This document shows positions 1 through 9,984 of a DNA stretch of 64,000 bases, in pieces. Below the pieces are notes generated by a model. That model did not search any database and was not told the DNA's origin. It worked only from the letters and a program-made list of their open reading frames with translations. The translations under genes were made by a program, and so were the position numbers. How positions within the stretch are numbered: the stretch's first letter is position 1; every line of letters begins with the position of its first letter. The DNA comes from JAVBQL01 sp031549085 (GTDB taxonomy: Bacteria > Spirochaetota > GWE2-31-10 > MWDO01). Location: positions 55,339 through 119,338 of the forward strand of contig JAVBQL010000002.1 of the NCBI GenBank assembly GCA_031549085.1. Reading direction: 5' to 3'.

Positions 1-594
1 TAGAACATCTGCACCACCAGCAATAACAATATCTGCTGCACCACTATTTATAAGATCAAACCCATAGCCAAAGGCATAGTTTGATGCGGCACATGCTGTT
101 GTAAATGTTGTATTTGGACCAGTTAACGAAAAGACACTTGATATATTATTAGCAATTTTATCTGCGGGATAGTTCAATATATTTTTAGGATCTATAGATT
201 TGTACCCATTATAGTAGTAGGCATAATCGACCTTCTCAAGCTCCTGAACATCACCCATAGTTGTACCAATTGCAACACCGATATTGCTTGGAACATCTTT
301 TTTTAGAGTGCCGTTCTCGATAAGAGAGGCATCTTCCAGAGCCATCTTTGTGGCTGCCAGTGCAAACTGGGAGCAGAGCCCAATACTGTTAAGGGATTTA
401 TCATTAAAATAGTTTTTTATATCAAAACCATCAACCTCACCAGCATAGTGAGAACGATACTCCTCCCCCTCAAACTTTTTAACGCTCTTTATACCGCTTA
501 CTCCACTTATGAGGTTCTTCCAATTTTCATCCATGGTAAGCCCCAGGGGCGATATCGCGCCTACACCTGTAATAACAACTCTCTTTCTATCCAT
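1..594 (-). CDS. Beta-ketoacyl-ACP synthase (FabF/KAS-II-like), 3' end cut by window edge
   Basis: Reading leftward from an ATG at 594, the frame stays open for exactly 198 codons to the edge, so only the N-terminal half is visible. It begins with the family's VVITGVGAISPLG strand and reaches the nucleophile elbow TACAAS, with the catalytic cysteine at about residue 168, followed by the usual small-residue segment IAGGAD. The enzyme would condense acyl chains with malonyl-ACP in the cytoplasm. The cysteine context (ACAASN, then FGYGFDLI) resembles ketosynthases of aryl-polyene-type clusters about as much as housekeeping FabF, so its pathway is open; the missing neighbours beyond the edge would decide. 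A purine-rich AGAGG element lies just upstream of the start. The window has a second, clearly different ketosynthase at 50143. Confidence 0.9.
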   Translation of the reverse strand, partial: MDRKRVVITGVGAISPLGLTMDENWKNLISGVSGIKSVKKFEGEEYRSHYAGEVDGFDIKNYFNDKSLNSIGLCSQFALAATKMALEDASLIENGTLKKDVPSNIGVAIGTTMGDVQELEKVDYAYYYNGYKSIDPKNILNYPADKIANNISSVFSLTGPNTTFTTACAASNYAFGYGFDLINSGAADIVIAGGADVL

Positions 595-710
595 TGAGCC
601 TCTATAAAAAACAAATTTAATAAGATAATAAGTCTACAGTATACAAAAAGAATCTAAAAAAGTCAAAATATTTTTTATATAGATGAAATAGATGGTAAGG
701 ATTATTTCTT

Positions 711-865
711 TTGTCTACCATCTCCCCCTGCCCCCATCTTCCTTCAAAGAAAGAGTGGGGTAAGAGATAAAATGTATTAAGCGGAGGGACAACACATAAT
801 ATAAGTCGACTTTATTGGTGTAAACGATATAAAATCTTTGTTATATTATGTGTTGTTCCTCTTAA
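711..865 (+). repeat. Dispersed repeat family A, copy A1
   Basis: The element opens with TCTACCATCTCCCC, followed by a pyrimidine/purine hairpin (about 731-760), and ends in a long hairpin. The stem 784-804 pairs with 841-861 (21 bp with one G-U pair). The 36-base loop 805-840 starts GTCGACTTTAT and ends ATAAAATCTTTG. Loop length and loop ends match copies at 6468 and 42917, while the stem sequence is unique to this copy. It fills most of the 374-base gap between purM and the ketosynthase. Confidence 0.8.
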
Positions 866-968
866 ATATCACTATAAACATCATAATTTTATTTTTATTA
901 CGCAAGTTCAAAATACATTTCTAGTATTCTATTGGTTTTTATATTATTTGTATAAGCCACTATACTAT

Positions 969-2135
969 TTATACCTCATATTCAACCACTTGATCGTTTG
1001 CCTTTATTGTAAGTCTATTTTTATCCGCCTTCTCTGTATAGCCAACAACCTTTGCCTCTACACCAAATCTTTTTGCAATATCTATAATATCAAGCCCACT
1101 CTTTTCATCTGTGTATACCTCAAGCCTATGCCCCATATTAAACACACTATATGCCTCTCGTAGGGTCGTCTCTGTAGATGAGAGTATAAGATTGAATAGA
1201 GGCGGAATATCAAAGAGATTATCCTTTACAAAGTGAATACCTTCAGAGAATTTCAATGACTTTGTTTGACCTCCACCAGAACAGTGAATAATGCCGCCTA
1301 TCTTATCTCGGTGAGTCTCAAAAACTTCCTTCATTATAGGAAGATATGTCCTTGTTGGAGACAATATCGCACTTCCTATATCAATTGGCATTGTATCAAT
1401 TTTATCGGTTACCAAATACTTTCCACTATATACAAGTTTATCATCAATTGATGAGTCAAACGATTCTGGATACTTCTCTTTATAGACCTTTGAAAGAAGA
1501 TCATGTCTTGCAGAGGTTAGACCATTAGAGCCTATGCCGCTATTATATTTCTCTTCATATATTGTCTTTCCATAAGATGAGAGACCAACTATCACCATAC
1601 CTGGTTCTATATTTTTATTATCAATTATATCACTTCTCTTTGCTCTTGCTATGGCTGTTGTATCAACAATCAATGTTCTAACCAAATCTCCAACATCGGC
1701 AGTCTCACCACCTGTTAGAACAATATTTGCTCCAAATTTTTTAAATTCATTGCATATCTCTTCTGTTGATTCTATGATAGTTTTTATGACCTCTTTTGGA
1801 ATTAGCTTCTGATTTCTTCCTATTGTTGATGATATCAAGATATTATCAACAACCCCAACACATAGAAGATCATCAGTGTTCATAACAATGGAGTCCATCG
1901 CTATTCCTTTGAATACTGATAGGTCCCCAGTCTCTCTATAATAGATGTATGCAAGCGATGATTTTGTCCCTGCCCCATCACTATGCATCACATTGCAATA
2001 TTTGTCATCATTTGCAATCAAATCTGGGACAATCTTACAGAAAGCTGTTGGAAAGATCCCTCTATCAAGCTTTGATATTGCGTTGTGTACATCCTCTTTT
2101 TTTGAGCTTACACCCCTTAGTGAATATCTATCCAT
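969..2135 (-). CDS. purM: Phosphoribosylformylglycinamidine cyclo-ligase (AIR synthase)
   Basis: This is the PurM/ThiL/SelD-like ATP-dependent enzyme that closes the imidazole ring to give aminoimidazole ribonucleotide in purine synthesis. The N-terminal half carries SDGAGTKS, the nucleotide-site MNTDDLLCVG and LTGGETADVGD; the C-terminal half has the glycine-rich HCSGGGQTK. At 388 residues it is longer than the ~345 of E. coli PurM and resembles the longer form known from Bacteroidetes and spirochaetes. I start it at the ATG at 2135 because GGAG lies six bases upstream; a further ATG four codons earlier has no ribosome site. A strong promoter sits at 2242-2270, divergent from hydG. Confidence 0.9.
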   Translation of the reverse strand: MDRYSLRGVSSKKEDVHNAISKLDRGIFPTAFCKIVPDLIANDDKYCNVMHSDGAGTKSSLAYIYYRETGDLSVFKGIAMDSIVMNTDDLLCVGVVDNILISSTIGRNQKLIPKEVIKTIIESTEEICNEFKKFGANIVLTGGETADVGDLVRTLIVDTTAIARAKRSDIIDNKNIEPGMVIVGLSSYGKTIYEEKYNSGIGSNGLTSARHDLLSKVYKEKYPESFDSSIDDKLVYSGKYLVTDKIDTMPIDIGSAILSPTRTYLPIMKEVFETHRDKIGGIIHCSGGGQTKSLKFSEGIHFVKDNLFDIPPLFNLILSSTETTLREAYSVFNMGHRLEVYTDEKSGLDIIDIAKRFGVEAKVVGYTEKADKNRLTIKANDQVVEYEV

Positions 2136-2241
2136 AATATTCTCCATATTTTTTTTATCTGTTTTTCCGCTTATCTCAATTTATAGTAAAAAATAAATCT
2201 ATTTTAATATTCAATAATATAGATCAAAATTGCTATGCTTT

Positions 2242-2270
2242 TTTATACAAAAATATAGCTCTTTTGTCAA
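2242..2270 (-). promoter_or_regulatory. Sigma70-type promoter of purM
   Basis: On the minus strand TTGACA (2270-2265) is followed after exactly 17 bases by TATAAA (2247-2242). It points at purM, whose start is about 105 bases further on. Confidence 0.65.
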
Positions 2271-2392
2271 AGTAACTTTACTATATGCAGAGAGTGAATA
2301 GCAGCCTTTTTATCATAGCGAAAAGACTTGACATTTCTTATAAAAAGTATGAAATTTAGTTATCAAGCAATTATAGATGGATTTTAAAAAAA

Positions 2393-3775
2393 ATGAACAA
2401 TAAAGATTGGATGCCAGATATCTCTAAAATTAGAGATTTGGCAGAGACAAAAATAAAAAATATCAATGAATTCAATGAAATTTTAAATAGATCACTTCTA
2501 CTTAAAGGGCTAAATATAGATGATGTTGCAAAGCTTCTTAATATAGAAGATAAGCTTCTAATAGATAAAATTCTAGAGGCAGCTGCAATTGTCAAAGAGA
2601 GAATATATGGTAAGAGAGTTGTACTCTTTGCTCCCCTCTACACGGGCAATGTTTGTTCAAACAACTGTCTCTACTGTGCCTTTCGTGCAGAAAATACTCT
2701 AATAAAGAGAGTGATTCTCTCAATGGATGAGATTGAGAACGAAACAAGGGCTCTATTGAGGGAGGGACATAAAAGGATTCTACTAATATGCGGTGAAACT
2801 AATAGAAATGATATAAATTATCTAACTGAAGCAATTGAGAGATGCTACAAAGTAAAAGAGGGCAAAGATTATGTCCGCCGTATAAATGTAGAGGTTGCCC
2901 CTATGGAGGCAGATGATTTTGCGAAGTTAAAAAAGGCTAAAATAGGTACATATGTCTGCTTTCAAGAGACATATGATAAAGATCTATATGCGAAGTATCA
3001 CCCAACAGGCAAAAAATCTGACTATCTCTACCGTGTGAATGTTATGCATCGTGCTATGGAGGGAGGCATTGATGATGTTGGAATTGGTGTACTCTTTGGG
3101 CTTGCTGACTATCGATTTGAAGTTCTATCAATGTTTGCCCATGCAGAGGAGCTTGAGAGGGCTTATGGCTGCGGACCACATACAATTAGCGTCCCACGCA
3201 TTGAGAGGGCTGATGGCGTTCCATTCACAGAGAATATTCCATATCCGGTCTCTGATGATGACTTCAAAAAGATTGTTGCTGTTATAAGACTCGCTGTTCC
3301 ATACACAGGAATAATTCTCTCCTCAAGAGAGAGCACTGAAATGAGAAATGAACTATTCAAGTATGGTGTAAGTCAAGCATCAGGCGGAGCAAAAACAAAT
3401 CCGGGTGGGTACACAGATAGCAGCGCAGGAAGGCAATTCTCTCAAGGAGATATTAGAACTCTTGATGAGGTAATCTCTTCTTTAGTAGATGCAAAATTTA
3501 TTCCATCTTTCTGTACAGGCTGTTACAGAAATGGGCGTGTTGGACACGATTTTATGGATTTGGCGAAGCCGGGGCTTATTCAAGAGTATTGTCTGCCAAA
3601 TGGAGTATTCACTTTTCAAGAGTATTTAGAGGACTTTGCTTCAGAAAAGACAAAAGAGAAGGGTATTAAACTTGTAGAAGAGATTATAAAAGAGACTAGC
3701 AATGAAAACACAAAAAAAACTATGAGTGAGTATATCAAAAAAATTAAGAATGGGGAGAGAGATCTCTATTTATAA
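2393..3775 (+). CDS. hydG: [FeFe]-hydrogenase maturation radical SAM enzyme HydG
   Basis: HydG is a radical SAM tyrosine lyase that supplies CO and CN ligands for the H-cluster of [FeFe] hydrogenase. The radical SAM cysteines are CSNNCLYC at residues 88-95 (CX3CX2C). The C-terminal auxiliary cluster motif is also intact: CTGC, then 22 residues, then cysteine in LIQEYC. This CX2CX22C pattern separates HydG from ThiH. The 460-residue length is normal. The ATG at 2393 is preceded only by a weak GGA. HydE, HydF and the catalytic HydA are not in the window, but the diaphorase-like subunits HydB and HydC are at 19837-22067. A TTGACA lies at 2328-2333, but no convincing -10 follows it. Confidence 0.95.
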   Translation: MNNKDWMPDISKIRDLAETKIKNINEFNEILNRSLLLKGLNIDDVAKLLNIEDKLLIDKILEAAAIVKERIYGKRVVLFAPLYTGNVCSNNCLYCAFRAENTLIKRVILSMDEIENETRALLREGHKRILLICGETNRNDINYLTEAIERCYKVKEGKDYVRRINVEVAPMEADDFAKLKKAKIGTYVCFQETYDKDLYAKYHPTGKKSDYLYRVNVMHRAMEGGIDDVGIGVLFGLADYRFEVLSMFAHAEELERAYGCGPHTISVPRIERADGVPFTENIPYPVSDDDFKKIVAVIRLAVPYTGIILSSRESTEMRNELFKYGVSQASGGAKTNPGGYTDSSAGRQFSQGDIRTLDEVISSLVDAKFIPSFCTGCYRNGRVGHDFMDLAKPGLIQEYCLPNGVFTFQEYLEDFASEKTKEKGIKLVEEIIKETSNENTKKTMSEYIKKIKNGERDLYL

Positions 3776-3896
3776 TAATTCTTATAATTTCAAATAGATA
3801 TATCAAAATATATTTACTACATTTTCCTTGAATTTTTGAAAAAAAATACTATAAACAAGTATAGATAAAACAAATAATTAAATTACGAAAAAAGAT

Positions 3897-5201
3897 GTGA
3901 ATTTTATAAAGAGTCTAATTGATAAGTATATAAAAAATTCTGATTTTACAAGAAACTCTCTAATCTTGATGATTGGTACAATAGTTGCTCAAGTAATCTC
4001 TTTGATAGCTGCTCCTATTCTCTCAAGAATATATACACCAGAGCAATATGGAATATTGGGAATCTTCAATTCAATAAGCTCTCTTTTAAATAGTATTCTA
4101 ATATTTGGTTTTAATTCAGCAATAGTCCTTGCTCCAACAAAAAAGAGAAGACTTAATATAGTAGCCCTTAATTTTATTATTGCGATATCAAATTTCATAA
4201 TATTATCCATAATTTTCATATTTATAAGCAATCCAATATCAATATTATACAAAAGAAGTGAGCTCTCATTTTTTCTATATTTTGTTCCATTAGAGTCCTT
4301 CCTATTTTGCTCTCTAGCCATACTGACCTCCTATACAAATAAGATTAAGAGATATAGATCTCTATCAACAGCAAAGATTATGCAGGCCTCAACAAACACA
4401 CTCTCAAATATAGGCTTTGGTCTTCTAAAATTTGGTACAATAGGGCTGATTTTGGGAGGTTTTTTTGGTTATATCATCTCAATAATCAAACTTCTGCCAA
4501 AGCTAGTAGGAGAGCTTATAAAAAATAGAAGATATATAACAAAAAATACAATGATAGGAGAAGCAAAAAAGTATAGAAGCATTGCATTCACAACCTCTTT
4601 TAACTCTCTCTCCACAATATTGAAAGATGTTCTCTTTATCTATCTAATCTCATTTTTCTTTGATACAAAAACAATTGGTCTCTACTCATTTGCATATAGA
4701 ATTATGGCGCTTCCAATAACAATAATAGCAACAACACTCCAGCACACATTCTATCAAAAAATAACAGAGATATTTTCTACAACAGGAAATATCAGACCAA
4801 TGACATCAAAACTTATAAGCAGAATGGCAATGTTCTCATTTCCATTTTTTCTAATTATCTTTCTGCTTGCCCCGCAAATATTTAGCTTTATCTTTGGTTT
4901 AAACTGGTATCAAGCAGGGATCTACTCCAGAGCATTGGCACCATACCTCTTCTCATATTTCATCTTTATGCCAATAGCAGTTACCCCCATAGTTGTAAGA
5001 AAAGAGAAAAAATATCTCCTCTTGGTACAGATTAACAATATATTGATGATAGTCTCTGTTCTATTTGGAGGAATAATCAAAAAAGATTTCTTATATACCT
5101 GCTACTTCCTCTCAACTGTCAATGCAGCATTCTTAATATTTATAGTAGCATGGATCTATAAAATTTCAAAAATCAAAGGCAAAAATTATATAGATAGTTG
5201 A
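3897..5201 (+). CDS. Polysaccharide/lipid-linked oligosaccharide flippase (Wzx/MATE-like)
   Basis: A 434-residue hydrophobic protein with about 12 predicted membrane segments. The first, near residues 18-40 (LILMIGTIVAQVISLIAAPI), is followed by LSRIYTPEQYGILGIF, the typical start of the PST/Wzx flippase family. Such proteins move lipid-linked sugars across the inner membrane for surface polysaccharide assembly. The start is a GTG (3897). It stands alone, about 120 bases after hydG, with no glycosyltransferases beside it; the glycosyltransferase run at 12.8-18.4 kb and the fucose synthase at 43.6 kb could feed the same polymer, but that is inference. Confidence 0.82.
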   Translation: MNFIKSLIDKYIKNSDFTRNSLILMIGTIVAQVISLIAAPILSRIYTPEQYGILGIFNSISSLLNSILIFGFNSAIVLAPTKKRRLNIVALNFIIAISNFIILSIIFIFISNPISILYKRSELSFFLYFVPLESFLFCSLAILTSYTNKIKRYRSLSTAKIMQASTNTLSNIGFGLLKFGTIGLILGGFFGYIISIIKLLPKLVGELIKNRRYITKNTMIGEAKKYRSIAFTTSFNSLSTILKDVLFIYLISFFFDTKTIGLYSFAYRIMALPITIIATTLQHTFYQKITEIFSTTGNIRPMTSKLISRMAMFSFPFFLIIFLLAPQIFSFIFGLNWYQAGIYSRALAPYLFSYFIFMPIAVTPIVVRKEKKYLLLVQINNILMIVSVLFGGIIKKDFLYTCYFLSTVNAAFLIFIVAWIYKISKIKGKNYIDS

Positions 5202-5287
5202 AAAGCCCAATTAAAAATATAGTACAAATTTTTGACAAATAACAGATCTTGTTTTATAAATAGAGAAAAATAGATTAAGGATAAAAT

Positions 5288-6346
5288 ATGAAAAAGATAG
5301 TTTTATCTATTCTTATAATTGTGTCACTCTTCTCTTGTATAAATAGAGTCGAAAAAAAGGGACTTCCAACAGATAAGTTTAAATACTCTGAAGAGCTAAA
5401 AAAAACCATGAAGACACTGGAAACAATAAGCAAACTGACCTCTCTCGAAAAAGGGATCCCATTGGTGGAGACAAAAGACTTTGTTGTAACAAATAAATAT
5501 GTAATCCCTTTTTTATATTCACAAATGCTTGCACAATCGATACCAATAGATGAGTACTCAAAAAAGCAGATTGAATCTATCCTTGTGTACACGGCAAAAG
5601 ATAGGGCATTAAACCAGATACTATATGAAGAGGCTCTTGAAAAGGGAGTTGAGGTAAACACAGTAGATATAATGACCATAATGGAGAGATTTACAGATGG
5701 AGCAGCAATCAGCGAATTTAAAATCACTTTAGAGAAGAGCCCATTTACATATGAATTTGTTTTTGAAGATGCAACAAGGATTGCAACGATAGAAAAATAT
5801 AAAGACCTATATATAATAAATAAGGTAACTGTTGATGAAGATGAGGCAAAGAAATATTACAAAGATAATATAGCTGTCCGCCTTAGAAACCCTAAAGTTG
5901 TTGTTAGACATATACTCTTTAGTACAAATGGATTAAATGAGACAGACAAAGAGAAGCAGAAAGAGAAACTAAACAAGCTTCGTCAAGAGATTATAAAGGG
6001 AGCTGACTTTGCGAAGTATGCTATGGAGTACTCCGATGACATCGCAAGCAATCGTGCTGGCGGGCTTATGGGTGAATATATAGAAAAAAACCAAATTATG
6101 GACAATTTTGATAAGGTCGTTTTTAATACAAAAGAGGGTGAGATAACCGAGGTTTTTGAGACTGAATTTGGATATCACATTGCAAAGGTTGAAAAGATAC
6201 AGTATGACAAAGAGTTTAAATATGAAGAGGTAAAAGATGAGATATACAACTATATAAAACTCGAAAAAGAGCTTGAAGCAATGGATTATGAGATTGAGAG
6301 GGTAAAGAAAAAATATCAATTTAAAATATTAGTAGAGGGGTTTTAG
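5288..6346 (+). CDS. Parvulin-type peptidyl-prolyl isomerase lipoprotein (PpiC/SurA-like)
   Basis: The N-terminus MKKIVLSILIIVSLFSC is a lipoprotein signal with a spirochaete-type LFSC lipobox, so the mature protein would be anchored in an envelope membrane. An N-terminal helical region is followed by one parvulin domain (about residues 200-310): VVRHILF, then FAKYAMEYSDD, RAGGLMGEY, FDKVVFNTKEGEI and FGYHIAKVEK, all characteristic. It should act as a periplasmic folding catalyst or chaperone for exported proteins. The family is often built as SurA/PrsA chaperones with helical arms, which fits the layout here. Repeat A2 begins directly after its stop codon. Confidence 0.9.
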   Translation: MKKIVLSILIIVSLFSCINRVEKKGLPTDKFKYSEELKKTMKTLETISKLTSLEKGIPLVETKDFVVTNKYVIPFLYSQMLAQSIPIDEYSKKQIESILVYTAKDRALNQILYEEALEKGVEVNTVDIMTIMERFTDGAAISEFKITLEKSPFTYEFVFEDATRIATIEKYKDLYIINKVTVDEDEAKKYYKDNIAVRLRNPKVVVRHILFSTNGLNETDKEKQKEKLNKLRQEIIKGADFAKYAMEYSDDIASNRAGGLMGEYIEKNQIMDNFDKVVFNTKEGEITEVFETEFGYHIAKVEKIQYDKEFKYEEVKDEIYNYIKLEKELEAMDYEIERVKKKYQFKILVEGF

Positions 6347-6348
6347 AA

Positions 6349-6522
6349 GTTTTTCTACCACTCTCCCCTAACCCCTCTCTCCTACATAGGAGAGAGGGGA
6401 AAAATAGAGAGGAAATTCTATTTTTAGAGATTTTAGTGTAAATAACATGGCTTAAAGGAGTATATAAGTTGATTTTATTATGCAAAGCAAGATAAAATCT
6501 TTGTTATATACTCCTTTAAGCC
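6349..6522 (+). repeat. Dispersed repeat family A, copy A2
   Basis: Starts with TTTTTCTACCA a few bases after the preceding stop codon. A pyrimidine/purine hairpin (6373-6400, loop around CTACATAG) comes first. A perfect 19-bp stem, 6449-6467 with 6504-6522, then encloses a 36-base loop, 6468-6503, running from GTTGATTTTAT to ATAAAATCTTTG. The loop is shared with copies A1 and A5; the stem is not. Confidence 0.85.
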
Positions 6523-6607
6523 TGCTTCTTTATTCTATAAAAGCTAATATCAATAAATTATTATTGTTGAAATATATCTATACAAATATTTTTTAAGGAA
6601 TACTATT

Positions 6608-9427
6608 TTGTTTTTAAAGAAGATAACACTGAACGGATTCAAATCATTTTGTGATGAGACTGAACTTGAACTGACTGATGGAATTGCTGCTATTGTTGGA
6701 CCAAATGGCTGTGGTAAATCTAATATTGTTGATGCTATAAAGTGGGTTATAGGTGAACAGAAGACCAAATCCCTTCGAGCAAACAGCATGACTGATGTTA
6801 TTTTTAAGGGAACAGACACAAAAAAACCTTTAGGAAGAGCAAGTGTAACGCTAACAATAAAGAATGATAACAATGTTCTCCCCCTTGCATTTGGCGAGGT
6901 TGAGGTTTCACGCGTAATATATGCCAATGGCGAAAATGAATATATAATCAACAAAGAGAAGGTTAGACTTAAAGATGTGCATGAGCTCTTCTTCGATACA
7001 GGCTTTGGCAAGATTGCCTACTCCGTTATGGAGCAGGGGAAAATTGACCTCATCCTCTCAACAAAAGCAGAGGACAGACGCTATATTATAGAAGAGGCGG
7101 CTGGAATTACCAAATATAAGACAAAGAGAGATGAGTCAAACGCAAAGCTCAACCTCGCAACCGAAAACACATTAAGAGTTAGAGATATAATAAAAGAGGT
7201 TGAGGGACAATACAACAGCATGAAGGAGCAGGCAGAGAGTGCAATGCTCTGGGTTGCTCTACGTGATAGGGAGATTGAGCTTGAGATTGAGCTTAATCTT
7301 AAGAGAGTAAAAAACTTAAAGAATGAGCAGAGAGGTTTAATAGAATCACTTGAAAAACTTGACAAAGAACTGTCTGAAATAAAAGCAAAGCAAGAAGAGC
7401 ATAGCTTTGATATAGAAAAAAAGATGGTCTATATTTCAAGCCTCGAGACAAAAAAGATTGATACTCAAAGAGAGGTTTTTCAGCTTGAGAGTGATATAAA
7501 AATAAACTCTTCAGAACTATCACACCTAAAAGATCTTCTTGCAACAACAGTAAGCTCACTTAAGCAGGATGAGGATAAACTAAAGATAGTAGAGCAAAAG
7601 ATATTCTCAATAAATGATGAGATTGAAGATATCGAAGATAGAAAGCTCGATTTTGATGATAAGATATTAAACCTTATGAAAGAGAGCGAATTTTATACAA
7701 AATCTATCTCAAACATAGAAAAAGAGACAGAGGAGCTACAAACTTCGATAGCAGATCTTAAAAACAGTATATCAGAATCAAACAACAGGCTTGAGGATCT
7801 GCGCCATGAACATAGAAATGTTACAGATGAGCTTATTGATAAGATTGACCTCTCACTTGATACGATTGATGTAAATGCTGACTCTATAATAAAGATAAAA
7901 AAAGAGCTCTCAGAGGATACTGTGAAACTGCTTGAGACACTGCCAAAAGATAGAGCCTTTATAATGGATATATTGAAGATAGGTGAAATTTCAACAGATT
8001 CAAAAGAGCTTATCACTATGCTTAAAGACTTTTTTGATAAGCTGCTCAAATTTGAAGAGAGTTTTAAAAATATCAGTGATAATATAAATAAGTATATAGA
8101 TATAACAGAGATCTTTCTTGATGATATATTTAATCCAAAAGGTATACTTCAGCAGAAGAGAGCTATTGAGCATCAAATGGGTGAGCTAACCATAAATATA
8201 AAAAAATTCTCTTATCAAAGTGAAGAGGCACAAAAGAAGATTGTTGAAAACCAAGAGAAAAAAGAGAAACACAAGGAGCTTTTGGGTGAGATAAAGATCA
8301 ACCTCTCTACAATCCTTGAAAAAAAGAACTCTATTGATAAAGAGATAAATAGAATTATCTCCCTCAAAAATAGTTTTGATCTAAACAGAGATGAACTTTC
8401 ACAAAAAATAGAATTCTCTATTAGAAAGAGAGAGGAATTTACAGAAAAGATAGCCTCCATTGAGGAAAAAACATTAACTCTCAAAGAGAAAAAGAGCGAA
8501 ATGGATACACTTCTAAAAGAGCTAGACACCAATATACAATCTGAAAATTCAAATTTGTCAGAGTTCACAAAAAATATGAGAGAAATACAAAGTAAGATTG
8601 ATGAAAAGCAGGAGAAGATCGAAACTTTAGCAATAAAAAACACTGAAGTAAAAACTACGATAAGAAATATTACCGACTCATTTTATGAAAACTTCTCTAT
8701 TGACTTAGAAGAGGAGGAGAAAAAAGGAAAAGAGAATAGGACTCACAGTGAAGAAGAAAAAGAGAGAGACTATGAGGATATACGAAAAGAGCTTTTAAGC
8801 ATAAAAGGGAAAAAATCGAGCCTTGGGAATGTCAATCTTGCTGCCATTGAGGAGGTAAAAAACCTTGAGGCAAGATACAAACTTCTTACAGAGCAGCTTG
8901 ATGACCTTGAGAGGGCAAAAAATGATATTCTACAGATGGTAGATGAGATAAACCGTGTCTCTAAAGAGCTCTTTGTTGAGGCTTTTGAAAAGATAAAGAT
9001 AAACTTCGAAAAGATATTCAAAAAACTTTTTGGTGGAGGAACTGCTGAAATATTTTTAACAGACTCCGATAATGTATTGGAGAGTGGTATTGAGATTATG
9101 GTTCACCCTCCCGGACAAAAGGTTCAAAGCATTACCCTTCTCTCCGGAGGACAGAGAACTATGATTGCGATATCACTTATGTTTGCAACATTCTTGGTAA
9201 AGCCATCACCGTTTTGTATACTTGACGAGATAGATGCTGCACTTGATGAGGAAAATGTTACAAGATTCATCAAACTTCTTGATGAATTTAAGACTAGAAG
9301 TCAGTTTGTAATGATTACTCACAACCGCAAGACTATGCTCTCTGCCAATGTTATGTATGGTGTTACCCAGGAGGAGAAGGGGGTATCTAAAATTGTTTCT
9401 GCAAAATTTGAAAAAGATAACGAATAG
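6608..9427 (+). CDS. smc: Chromosome segregation ATPase SMC (short form)
   Basis: SMC forms the condensin-like ring that organises and segregates the chromosome. The Walker A motif GPNGCGKS is at residues 31-38, the ABC signature LSGGQRTMIAISL near residue 855, and Walker B FCILDEIDAALDEENV near 880. Between them lie long charged coiled coils. The protein has 939 residues against roughly 1150-1200 in typical bacteria, and I see no clear hinge domain with its paired glycines; residues 400-540 are a helical, non-glycine-rich stretch instead. Translation starts at a TTG (6608) preceded by AAGGAAT. No ScpA or ScpB gene adjoins it; the downstream gene is a small membrane protein. Confidence 0.92.
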   Translation: MFLKKITLNGFKSFCDETELELTDGIAAIVGPNGCGKSNIVDAIKWVIGEQKTKSLRANSMTDVIFKGTDTKKPLGRASVTLTIKNDNNVLPLAFGEVEVSRVIYANGENEYIINKEKVRLKDVHELFFDTGFGKIAYSVMEQGKIDLILSTKAEDRRYIIEEAAGITKYKTKRDESNAKLNLATENTLRVRDIIKEVEGQYNSMKEQAESAMLWVALRDREIELEIELNLKRVKNLKNEQRGLIESLEKLDKELSEIKAKQEEHSFDIEKKMVYISSLETKKIDTQREVFQLESDIKINSSELSHLKDLLATTVSSLKQDEDKLKIVEQKIFSINDEIEDIEDRKLDFDDKILNLMKESEFYTKSISNIEKETEELQTSIADLKNSISESNNRLEDLRHEHRNVTDELIDKIDLSLDTIDVNADSIIKIKKELSEDTVKLLETLPKDRAFIMDILKIGEISTDSKELITMLKDFFDKLLKFEESFKNISDNINKYIDITEIFLDDIFNPKGILQQKRAIEHQMGELTINIKKFSYQSEEAQKKIVENQEKKEKHKELLGEIKINLSTILEKKNSIDKEINRIISLKNSFDLNRDELSQKIEFSIRKREEFTEKIASIEEKTLTLKEKKSEMDTLLKELDTNIQSENSNLSEFTKNMREIQSKIDEKQEKIETLAIKNTEVKTTIRNITDSFYENFSIDLEEEEKKGKENRTHSEEEKERDYEDIRKELLSIKGKKSSLGNVNLAAIEEVKNLEARYKLLTEQLDDLERAKNDILQMVDEINRVSKELFVEAFEKIKINFEKIFKKLFGGGTAEIFLTDSDNVLESGIEIMVHPPGQKVQSITLLSGGQRTMIAISLMFATFLVKPSPFCILDEIDAALDEENVTRFIKLLDEFKTRSQFVMITHNRKTMLSANVMYGVTQEEKGVSKIVSAKFEKDNE

Positions 9428-9476
9428 GATATTAATTGAAGTTGAGGATATTTTTAATTTCTATTTTAAAGAGGTT

Positions 9477-9833
9477 ATGATTGGCCTCTCTTTAGTTGGG
9501 GCAATAATATTAGTAATTGTTGTCTTCATATCTATTTTTGCTGCAAAGTGCTCAATGGACAAATCAACTCTTCCAAAGCGTGCAATGGCAGTCTCTTCAA
9601 ACAATATGGAGAGTAAGAGAAGAGCAAAGCTTGACATACTATTAGAAAACAGCTTTCTATACCCAAAGGCTGATGGAATTGATCTATCCGACCAATATAT
9701 TGATTTCTCTCCCACAAAAAAGCTAAAAGAGATTTCATATGCTCCAATAACAAAAGAGTATGATAAACTTTTTCAAGCCTCACTAGATGACTCTCTATCA
9801 TTTGACTTTGAGAGAAAAAAGAGAGGAAGATAG
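9477..9833 (+). CDS. Small single-pass membrane protein, unknown function
   Basis: A 118-residue protein beginning MIGLSLVGAIILVIVVFISIFA, a single N-terminal membrane anchor or uncleaved signal, followed by a charged soluble domain. I start it at ATG 9477 because AAAGAGG lies just upstream; the frame is open further back into smc but has no good start there. It follows smc by 49 bases and is probably co-transcribed. The end of the gene is repeated in degenerate form about 280 bases downstream. I do not recognise the family. Confidence 0.6.
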   Translation: MIGLSLVGAIILVIVVFISIFAAKCSMDKSTLPKRAMAVSSNNMESKRRAKLDILLENSFLYPKADGIDLSDQYIDFSPTKKLKEISYAPITKEYDKLFQASLDDSLSFDFERKKRGR

Positions 9834-9984
9834 CTCTAGTCAAATAAAAAAAGTAAAAAAAAATTCTGCTTCTTGTAAAACTAGATAAGTTAAGTAGTCT
9901 TTAAATATTCATTAGTTTATTTAATTTGTTAAGATATCAAAAAAAGAGAGAGTTTTTTTTAAGAATTTTAATATCTATTTTTTA

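Noticed and set aside
2328..2356. hydG promoter with TTGACA at 2328
   Set aside because: No acceptable -10 hexamer lies 16-18 bases downstream, so only the -35 resemblance is visible.
9348..9476. Upstream extension of the small gene after smc into the smc coding region
   Set aside because: The only ATG in the extension lies deep in smc and lacks a ribosome site; the ATG at 9477 has one and starts right at the membrane segment.
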